Assembly (NCBI GenBank): GCA_002733945.2
Contig: NVXO02000003.1
Coordinates: 158,950-165,040, forward strand
Origin: Sulfurimonas sp.
GTDB taxonomy: Bacteria > Campylobacterota > Campylobacteria > Campylobacterales > Sulfurimonadaceae
DNA: 6,091 nucleotides
Direction of reading: 5' to 3'
The notes beneath the pieces are model-generated. The model was not told the origin of the DNA. It searched no databases and saw only the letters and a program-made list of their open reading frames with translations. Numbering within the stretch: position 1 is the stretch's first letter; each line of letters opens with the position of its first letter. This document shows positions 1-4,670 of the stretch, piece after piece. Made by a program: the position numbers and the translations under genes.

Positions 1-191
1 GTGTTACTAAACTTTTTGAAGAGAATCAAATCTCAGTTGAGACTATGTTGCAACGTCCATCGACTCAAACTTCGGCAAACCTTCTTATTTCAACACATAT
101 AGCCTTAGAAAAAGATGTACAAAAGCTCATCAAAGAACTTGAAGCACAAGACTTTGTAAACGCTACTCCGGTTATGATTAGAATAGTATAG
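1..191 (+). CDS. hom: Homoserine dehydrogenase, C-terminal ACT domain (5' end outside window)
   Basis: Only the last 62 codons are present, in the frame whose first whole codon is at base 3, ending in TAG at 189-191. The peptide starts VTKLFEENQISVETMLQRP and ends in PVMIRIV. This is the typical homoserine dehydrogenase tail: an ACT domain with a 'F-x-E-N-x-I-S-x-E-x-x-x-Q' helix, a beta strand (LLISTHIA), a second helix (EKDVQKLIKELEA) and the terminal PVMIR strand. The family reduces aspartate semialdehyde to homoserine with NAD(P)H in the cytoplasm, on the route to threonine and methionine, and the ACT domain usually mediates threonine feedback. Catalytic and nucleotide-binding domains lie upstream of the window. 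The next gene starts six bases after the stop, so the two are probably co-transcribed. The assignment from the tail alone is strong, though another ACT-tailed enzyme cannot be wholly excluded. Confidence 0.88.
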   Translation, partial: VTKLFEENQISVETMLQRPSTQTSANLLISTHIALEKDVQKLIKELEAQDFVNATPVMIRIV

Positions 192-197
192 TTTTTT

Positions 198-938
198 ATG
201 AAAATCCTTATCACTGGGGCTAGTTCAGGCCTCGGTGCCGAACTAGCTCGTCAGTATGCTAGTCCTCAAAATGAACTCATTCTCTTAGCTCGTAGAGAAG
301 ATAAACTTTATGCTCTTCGTAGTGAACTTTTTCTTATATGTAAAAGTGTTGAAGTTATCGTTGCAGATGTAAGAGACTTCAAGCCCCTCCAAGAAAAAAT
401 ACAAAAAATTGCTACTTTAGACATGGTTATCTTAAACGCAGGTATTTCCCTTGGGCATTCTGGTAACACTGAGCATATTCCTACAATTGAAGAATTTGAA
501 AATCTTTACCGTGTAAATGTACTCTCAGTCCATGCAATTTTAGAGATACTTTTGCCAGTTTTCAAAGCACAGGGTCATGGAAAAATTGTTTTTATATCTT
601 CACTCGCTTCACTCTTTACAATGCCAAGCTCAAAAATATACTCTTCTTCTAAACGTGCTCTTAATGCTTATGCAGAGGGCATTAGATACAAGTATAATCG
701 TTATGGAATAAAGGTCACAAACATCTTACCTGGTTTTATAAAAAGTGAACTTACTGATAAAAATGAGTTTAAAATGCCTTTTTTGCTTGAGACTAAAGTA
801 GGGGTGTCAAAAATCATAAAAGCGATAGAAAAAGATAAAAGAACATATGTTTTCCCCCTTAGATTTTATTTAATCATTCAGCTTTTGAATCTACTTCCAA
901 GTTTCTTAAGAGAGAAAATTGTAGACTCCCTCTCTTGA
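198..938 (+). CDS. Short-chain dehydrogenase/reductase (classical SDR family)
   Basis: A complete 246-residue classical SDR, an NAD(P)H-dependent oxidoreductase with a Rossmann fold. Residues 6-13 are the TGASSGLG cofactor motif. The pair R32-R33 after the second beta strand suggests NADP(H) preference. D57 lies in the acidic ADVRD segment, NAG is at 80-82, and the catalytic set is N107, S135, Y148 and K152 (YSSSK). The start is fixed by the first beta strand (MKILITG) beginning at once. No good Shine-Dalgarno precedes it; the start lies only six bases after the hom stop, which suggests translational coupling. The substrate cannot be told from sequence. The last 25 or so residues (FPLRFYLIIQLLNLLPSFL) are hydrophobic, as in SDRs acting on lipid-like substrates or touching the membrane, which is inference. 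Nothing specific links it to amino-acid synthesis beyond its position. Confidence 0.93.
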   Translation: MKILITGASSGLGAELARQYASPQNELILLARREDKLYALRSELFLICKSVEVIVADVRDFKPLQEKIQKIATLDMVILNAGISLGHSGNTEHIPTIEEFENLYRVNVLSVHAILEILLPVFKAQGHGKIVFISSLASLFTMPSSKIYSSSKRALNAYAEGIRYKYNRYGIKVTNILPGFIKSELTDKNEFKMPFLLETKVGVSKIIKAIEKDKRTYVFPLRFYLIIQLLNLLPSFLREKIVDSLS

Positions 939-1013
939 TTGCTGTGAAATTTTAATACTGTTCTACTTGATTGGGAGTAGTTTTAAAATTTTAAAATAGG
1001 TGAGATTTAAATA

Positions 1014-3098
1014 ATGGAAAATGAAAATATAGTTACGATAGATAGCGTATGTGCATACTGTGGTGTTGGTTGTGATATAGCAGCACATGTTGATGTAAAA
1101 GAGAACAAGATTAAGAAAATATTCGCTCACCCAGATGGTGCTACTTCAGAGGGAAACCTTTGTGTGAAGGGAAAATATGGATTTGATTTTGTTGATTCAA
1201 AAGCACGTATTTTAAAACCTCGTATTCGTAAAAGTTTTCTAGAAAAGAATCCTGAAATTAAAGCTACAATAGCTGATTCACTTACTTCGCTTGATGATAC
1301 ATGGTACGAGTCTGATGTAGAAAATGCTACAACAGCAGGGGCTATGAAGTTAAAAGATATTCAATCTAAATATGGTAGAAAATCTGTTTGTTCACTTGGT
1401 GGGGCAAGAAGCTCTTGTGAGTCTGCATACTACTTCCAAAAATTTACTCGTTATACACTCAACTCTCCGCATGTTGATAACTGTGCTCGTGTGTGTCACT
1501 CTCCATCACTTAAAGGTATGCGTTTGACTATCGGTGAAGGTGCTGCTTCAAATCCATTTGATGATATCTATAAAACAGAGTTTATGATAGTTATGGGTTC
1601 AAACACAACAGAAGCACACCCAATCGTTGCAAATCGTATGATAAAAGCAGCACAAGATGGTACAGGTATCGCATGTTTTGATGTTCGTGAAATTAAACTC
1701 CATAAATTTTCAAAGTATAAGGTAGTTACTCCTCATGAGTCTAACTTACTTATTTTAAATATGATAGCACATACTATTATCACTGAAGAACTGTATGCTC
1801 CTGATTTTATTGAAAAAAGAACAAAAAACTGGGAACACTTTAAAGAGAACATTTTAGCTGATCCTTATGCAAATCCAGAGTTTTTTAGAGAGGTAGAAGG
1901 TTTTGAGTATCTTGCAGATATGCTTCCTAAAATCGCTCGTGAATATGCAAGTAAAAAGTCTTTAATTCTTTGGGGACTAGGTATTACAGAGCATGTTGAT
2001 GGTTCTTATGCTGTAATGGCCATAGTTCACCTTGCGCTTATGACTGGAAATATCGGTTTAGATGGAGCGGGAGTTATGCCTCTTCGTGGACAAACAAATG
2101 TTCAAGGCGTATGTGATATGGGTATGCTTCCATACTATGCACCGGACTATCAAGCTCCACATGAAGTAGGTCTTATGACACCTCAGTTAGTTGATGGTAT
2201 GATTGATGGAACTATAAAAGGCGTGTTAAACATCGGTGAAGATTTAACTCACATCCACCCAAATCTTAACAAAATCACAAAAGCATTTGAGAACTTAGAG
2301 CTTATCTTTGTTCAAGAGTTATTTATGACAGATATCGCTCAGCGTGCAGACATCGTTGTAGGTGTTAAATCTATCTATGAAAAAACTGGTGTATATATAA
2401 ACGCGATGAGAAAAGTACACCTCTCAACTCCTTTAGTGAAGTCTGATCTTCCTGATGACTGGGAAATCATCAAACTTCTTGATGAAAAGATGGGTGGGGG
2501 TTATGACTTTAACTCTTCTGAAGATATATGGAAAGATGTTTGTAAAACTGCTACCAATAGATTTAAAGGTGCTACTTATAAAGTGCTTCGTGACAACGAA
2601 AAAGTAGGAATCTCATGGCCAATAAAAGAAGATGGAACAGGAACTCCGGTACTTCACAGAGAAGACTTCAGAACACAAGATGGAATCGGTGCATTTAGAT
2701 ATCACGGTTATGAGCTCTCAGGTATGGTTGAAGAGATTTTAAACAAGAGCCTCAAAGGTTACCACCTTACAACTGGTCGTGCTATGGCTCACTACAACAA
2801 CTCTGCACAGACAAAGTACACAGAAAAGTTAGCTAAACGCTACACTGAAGACTTACTTCTTGTGCACAATGATGATGCGGCAGACTTTACAACTGAAACA
2901 GTAATACTCAAAACAGAGTTTGGTCAAACAAACCCTTTACGAGTAAAGTTTACAGATAAGGTTCGTCCTAAGACTTTATATACAACTTTCCACCATGCAG
3001 ACTCAAAACTCAACAATGTCTTCGGTGACAAAAGTGATGTTCTTATTATGACTGCTGCGTTTAAATCTATTCAAGTAGAGATTATTAGCGTAGCATAA
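1014..3098 (+). CDS. fdhF: Formate dehydrogenase catalytic subunit, FdhF-type molybdopterin enzyme (Cys form)
   Basis: A complete 694-residue Mo/W-bis-MGD oxidoreductase of the formate dehydrogenase branch, about the length of E. coli FdhF (715). The N-terminal [4Fe-4S] site is C13, C16, C20 and C50, with K52 as the conserved lysine next to the cluster. The active-site motif DNCARVCH (155-162) aligns with the E. coli VDCCARVUH motif, so C161 (codon TGT at 1494-1496) replaces selenocysteine and H162 is its partner. R358 in the LRGQTNVQG motif (357-365) matches the formate-binding arginine. HPIVANRMI (202-210) is typical of the family, and the molybdopterin-binding C-terminal domain covers about 580-690. 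There is no Tat signal peptide, so it should be cytoplasmic, unlike the exported FdhA of Campylobacter respiration. It should oxidise formate to CO2, or run in reverse. No electron-transfer subunit is encoded beside it. The Shine-Dalgarno AGGTGAG (998-1004) fixes the start. A stretch around residues 74-112 looks longer than in E. coli. Confidence 0.92.
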   Translation: MENENIVTIDSVCAYCGVGCDIAAHVDVKENKIKKIFAHPDGATSEGNLCVKGKYGFDFVDSKARILKPRIRKSFLEKNPEIKATIADSLTSLDDTWYESDVENATTAGAMKLKDIQSKYGRKSVCSLGGARSSCESAYYFQKFTRYTLNSPHVDNCARVCHSPSLKGMRLTIGEGAASNPFDDIYKTEFMIVMGSNTTEAHPIVANRMIKAAQDGTGIACFDVREIKLHKFSKYKVVTPHESNLLILNMIAHTIITEELYAPDFIEKRTKNWEHFKENILADPYANPEFFREVEGFEYLADMLPKIAREYASKKSLILWGLGITEHVDGSYAVMAIVHLALMTGNIGLDGAGVMPLRGQTNVQGVCDMGMLPYYAPDYQAPHEVGLMTPQLVDGMIDGTIKGVLNIGEDLTHIHPNLNKITKAFENLELIFVQELFMTDIAQRADIVVGVKSIYEKTGVYINAMRKVHLSTPLVKSDLPDDWEIIKLLDEKMGGGYDFNSSEDIWKDVCKTATNRFKGATYKVLRDNEKVGISWPIKEDGTGTPVLHREDFRTQDGIGAFRYHGYELSGMVEEILNKSLKGYHLTTGRAMAHYNNSAQTKYTEKLAKRYTEDLLLVHNDDAADFTTETVILKTEFGQTNPLRVKFTDKVRPKTLYTTFHHADSKLNNVFGDKSDVLIMTAAFKSIQVEIISVA

Positions 3099-3136
3099 TC
3101 GCAGGTATAGAGTAAAAAAATTACAAGGAACTCAAG

Positions 3137-3334
3137 ATGGAAATCTCAGAAGAAGCGAAACTAGACATGAAAAATGCACTTAACGGTAAGTTAAGTGATA
3201 ATTATGATGATTTAAAAATAGTACTAGAAAATCTTAGTGCTAAAAAAGCAGTAACTACAGACCATGGTAGTTTTAAACAGATAGATAAAGCTATTGGTAA
3301 AATACAGCTGAAAATGAGCAAGATTAAAGCTTAA
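3137..3334 (+). CDS. Small hypothetical protein downstream of formate dehydrogenase
   Basis: A 65-residue protein I do not recognise. It is well supported as a gene: AAGGAA at 3125-3130 sits six bases before the ATG, and it starts 38 bases after the formate dehydrogenase stop with no terminator between, so it is probably on the same transcript. The sequence is highly charged and looks largely helical, with an acidic N-terminal part (MEISEEAKLDMKNAL), a central leucine-rich helix (DDLKIVLENLSAKKA) and a basic C-terminal helix (IGKIQLKMSKIKA). It has no cysteine, signal peptide or membrane segment, so it is unlikely to bind an iron-sulfur cluster. It could be an accessory or assembly protein for the enzyme upstream, but only position suggests this. 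Two hairpins follow its stop codon. Confidence 0.75.
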   Translation: MEISEEAKLDMKNALNGKLSDNYDDLKIVLENLSAKKAVTTDHGSFKQIDKAIGKIQLKMSKIKA

Positions 3335-3342
3335 TTTTAGTC

Positions 3343-3363
3343 ATAGTTGAAGTACTCAACTAT
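3343..3363 (+). terminator. Hairpin downstream of the formate dehydrogenase block
   Basis: Perfect 8-bp inverted repeat, ATAGTTGA at 3343-3350 and TCAACTAT at 3356-3363, with a 5-base loop AGTAC. It lies nine bases after the stop of the small protein. It is not followed by a T-run, so it is a weak candidate for intrinsic termination; it could instead protect the 3' end of the transcript. Confidence 0.4.
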
Positions 3364-3372
3364 TGATTCTCC

Positions 3373-3397
3373 AGTTCCCAAATTTCATTTGGGAATT
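3373..3397 (+). repeat. Strong perfect-stem hairpin, terminator-like or REP/MITE-like
   Basis: TTCCCAAAT (3375-3383), loop TTC (3384-3386) and ATTTGGGAA (3387-3395) form a perfect 9-bp stem, extendable to 11 bp by a G-U and an A-T pair (3373-3374 with 3396-3397). There is no T-run on the right, so a normal Rho-independent terminator is not clear. The CCAGTTCCCAA...TTGGGAA pattern resembles the GTTCCCAA...TTGGGAAC palindromes that I recall as dispersed repeats in several proteobacteria. It separates the formate dehydrogenase block from higBA. Whether it is a repeat or a terminator cannot be decided from one copy. Confidence 0.5.
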
Positions 3398-3448
3398 CAT
3401 ACTAAATATATACTCCTAAGATAAATACACCTACTATTTATTAAACTG

Positions 3449-3463
3449 TTGCATGGTATGCAA
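3449..3463 (+). promoter_or_regulatory. Operator-like inverted repeat in the higBA promoter
   Basis: TTGCAT (3449-3454), spacer GGT and ATGCAA (3458-3463) form a perfect inverted repeat between the -35 and -10 positions of the higBA promoter. HigA antitoxins are helix-turn-helix dimers that repress their own promoter by binding such palindromes, so this is the natural candidate operator. Its left half coincides with the -35 position, 16 bases before the -10. The binding role is inferred from position and symmetry. Confidence 0.55.
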
Positions 3464-3467
3464 TATG

Positions 3468-3476
3468 TGCTATAAT
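3468..3476 (+). promoter_or_regulatory. Extended -10 promoter of higBA
   Basis: TGCTATAAT is a perfect extended -10 (TGn plus consensus TATAAT). Campylobacterota housekeeping promoters are known for a conserved -10 and a weak or absent -35. Transcription would be expected to start at about 3482-3484, which is the higB start codon itself, so the message may be leaderless. Confidence 0.75.
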
Positions 3477-3481
3477 ACCTT

Positions 3482-3760
3482 ATGATTAAATCATTTATAC
3501 ATAAAGGACTTCAAAAGTTCTATGAAAATGGTACTACAAAAGGCATTCAGTTTGAGCACTCTAACAAAATAAAGATGCGATTAACTGCTTTAGATACTGC
3601 TAGAGTACTTGAAGATATAGCACTTCCAGGCTTTTATCTCCATGAACTCAAAGGTGATAAAGCAGGAATATATTCTATAAAAGTAAGTGCAAACTGGAGA
3701 ATAACATTTCGTTTTAAAGACGGAGATGTTGAAATAGTAAATTATGAGGATTATCACTAA
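3482..3760 (+). CDS. higB: HigB-family toxin (RelE-like ribosome-dependent mRNA interferase)
   Basis: A complete 92-residue toxin of the HigB/RelE superfamily, equal in length to the well-studied Proteus vulgaris HigB. These toxins cut mRNA in the ribosomal A site and stop translation until the antitoxin binds them. Visible hallmarks are the MIKSF start, the HKGLQKFYENGTTKGIQ segment (7-23), LPGFYLHELKGD (48-59), the core SANWRITFRF (69-78) and the terminal NYEDYH. From memory of P. vulgaris HigB, the functional residues H54, K57, R73, D90, Y91 and H92 are all present at the same numbers, so the toxin looks intact. The start is secure: an in-frame TAA lies just upstream at 3473-3475 and the next ATG is codon 32, inside the conserved fold. 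The start codon lies five bases after the -10 element, with no room for a Shine-Dalgarno. The stop overlaps the higA start by one base (TAATG). Confidence 0.95.
   Translation: MIKSFIHKGLQKFYENGTTKGIQFEHSNKIKMRLTALDTARVLEDIALPGFYLHELKGDKAGIYSIKVSANWRITFRFKDGDVEIVNYEDYH
3746..3750 (+). promoter_or_regulatory. Ribosome binding site of higA inside higB
   Basis: GAGGA lies nine bases before the higA ATG at 3760 and supports that start over the in-frame ATG at 3766, which would be 15 bases away. It matters because the toxin start has no such site, so the antitoxin should be translated more efficiently. Confidence 0.65.
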
Positions 3761-4050
3761 TGAAAATGCATAACCCCCCACATCCCGGAAAATTTATAAA
3801 AGAGGTCTATCTAGATGAGTTAGGCATAAGTGAAAGAGAAGTAGCACTTAAGTTAAAAGTAGCCCCATCGACACTTAATCGTTTAGTAAAAGGCAAAACC
3901 TCTCTAACACCAGAAATGGCACTGCGTTTGTCCATCACACTAGGAAGAACACCTGAGAGTTGGTTGCAGATGCAAGACAACTATAGTCTATGGGCAATAT
4001 CAAAAGAACTTAACCTTGATGATGTTGAAGAGCTTTTAGTTTCGGCATAA
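3760..4050 (+). CDS. higA: HigA-family antitoxin, XRE-type helix-turn-helix
   Basis: A complete 96-residue HigA antitoxin. The signature start MKMHNPPHPGKFIKE is followed by an XRE-type helix-turn-helix at about residues 24-44 (SEREVALKL, turn, APSTLNRLVKG), then SLTPEMALRLSITLGRTPESWLQMQDNYSLW (48-78), which is diagnostic of the family. It neutralises HigB by direct binding and, as a dimer, is expected to repress the higBA promoter; the inverted repeat at 3449-3463 is the likely target. The toxin-first order and one-base stop/start overlap are typical of higBA and imply translational coupling. After its stop there is a 34-base gap with no terminator, so transcription may run on into the next two genes. 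The pair is usually carried by accessory or mobile DNA and stabilises the region holding it. Confidence 0.95.
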   Translation: MKMHNPPHPGKFIKEVYLDELGISEREVALKLKVAPSTLNRLVKGKTSLTPEMALRLSITLGRTPESWLQMQDNYSLWAISKELNLDDVEELLVSA

Positions 4051-4084
4051 GATAAATATTTTAAATAGCTTTAGAAGGATAAAG

Positions 4085-4282
4085 ATGGAAGAAGTAAAAA
4101 ATAAATTTATTGAATGGTTAGGGAATAAAGTACAAACACAATCACCTTTATCATCTTATCCAAAAGGGCATGATGTAGATCTGCAAAGGTGTTCATATAT
4201 TGAAAATGAATTGCATCTTGATGTACTCTTTTTTGACCTTGCATTAGACTTTGATGAAAATCCATTTGGTGAGAGTTTATGA
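4085..4282 (+). CDS. Small hypothetical protein coupled to yraN
   Basis: A 65-residue protein of no recognised family. GAAGGA at 4074-4079 sits five bases before the ATG, and its TGA overlaps the yraN start in an ATGA junction (4279-4282), so it is very probably a real gene translationally coupled to yraN. The N-terminal half is a basic amphipathic helix (MEEVKNKFIEWLGNKVQ) followed by a Ser/Pro-rich link. The C-terminal third is hydrophobic and acidic (LHLDVLFFDLALDFDENPFGESL), too interrupted by charges for a membrane span. There is a single cysteine (C36) and no metal-binding motif. The role is unknown; coupling suggests co-production with YraN. Confidence 0.7.
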   Translation: MEEVKNKFIEWLGNKVQTQSPLSSYPKGHDVDLQRCSYIENELHLDVLFFDLALDFDENPFGESL

Positions 4283-4608
4283 GCAGAGCTAAAGGAAACA
4301 TAGCAGAAGATAAAGCCTGTGTCTTTCTTTATGAAAATGGTTTTGAAATAGTTGAGAGAAATTTTTATTCTCGTTTTGGTGAGATAGATGTCATCGTTAC
4401 CAAAGATGATGTTATTCATTTTGTTGAGGTCAAAAGTGGTGAGGACTATGAACTTGCCATTCAAAATATTACCCCTTCTAAAATCTCAAAACTCTTAAAA
4501 ACTTGCGATGTTTATATAAAAAAGAATGCTTACGATGGGGACTATATGCTTGATGCATTAGTGGTTACTCCTGAGGGTATAGAACATTTAGAAAATATCA
4601 CTATCTAA
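4279..4608 (+). CDS. yraN: UPF0102 (YraN) family endonuclease-like protein
   Basis: A complete 109-residue member of UPF0102/YraN, a small protein with the PD-(D/E)xK nuclease-like fold related to archaeal Holliday-junction resolvases. Visible family marks are KGNIAEDKACVFL (5-17) with E10, the strand ERNFYSRFGEIDVIV (26-40) with G34-E35-I36-D37, and HFVEVKSG (47-54) with E50 and K52, which together make up the predicted metal-binding site. The C-terminal ITPSKISKLLKTCDVYIKK helix and LDALVV strand are also standard. The biological function is poorly known; a role in DNA processing is inferred from fold. GGTGAG at 4268-4273 within the upstream gene serves as ribosome binding site. In H. pylori and C. 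jejuni this gene, as I recall, directly follows hom and precedes trxA, so here it has been separated from hom by about 4 kb. Confidence 0.93.
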   Translation: MSRAKGNIAEDKACVFLYENGFEIVERNFYSRFGEIDVIVTKDDVIHFVEVKSGEDYELAIQNITPSKISKLLKTCDVYIKKNAYDGDYMLDALVVTPEGIEHLENITI

Positions 4609-4611
4609 TTT

Positions 4612-4625
4612 ATAAAAGCTTTTAT
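4612..4625. other. 14-bp perfect AT-rich palindrome upstream of the aldehyde dehydrogenase promoter
   Basis: ATAAAAGCTTTTAT is a perfect loop-free palindrome starting four bases after the yraN stop and ending 15 bases before the -10 element, so it covers the -35 position of that promoter. It could be an operator for a dimeric regulator, or chance in AT-rich DNA. Lacking a loop, it is not a good terminator. Confidence 0.3.
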
Positions 4626-4636
4626 TATCAACTTTT

Positions 4637-4645
4637 TGCTATAAT
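4637..4645 (+). promoter_or_regulatory. Extended -10 promoter of the aldehyde dehydrogenase gene
   Basis: TGCTATAAT, identical to the element before higB, lies in the 62-base gap after yraN. A start at about 4651-4653 would give an ordinary leader of about 20 bases containing the Shine-Dalgarno AGAGGA (4660-4665). No convincing -35 is present, as expected for this phylum. It implies that the aldehyde dehydrogenase can be expressed independently of yraN. Confidence 0.72.
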
Positions 4646-4670
4646 TATCTCATAATTTTAGAGGATATTA

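Noticed and set aside
981..996. 16-bp palindrome TTTTAAAATTTTAAAA before fdhF
   Set aside because: Consists only of A and T runs; such symmetry is common by chance in AT-rich leaders, and it cannot form a stable terminator.
939..1013. Possible own promoter for fdhF (TAAAAT at 984-989)
   Set aside because: Only a 5/6 -10 match in a low-complexity AT stretch, no TGn extension and no -35 at proper spacing. I also saw no sigma-54 GG/GC pattern that would suggest FhlA-like control.
3374..3400. Reading the strong hairpin as a classic Rho-independent terminator
   Set aside because: The bases after the stem (TTCATACT) hold no U-tract, so it is listed as a hairpin/repeat candidate instead.
3590..3781. 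63-codon minus-strand frame opposite higB
   Set aside because: Shadow of the well-supported toxin gene.
4156..4464. 102-codon minus-strand frame across the small gene and yraN
   Set aside because: Antisense to the conserved yraN and its coupled upstream gene; no family features.
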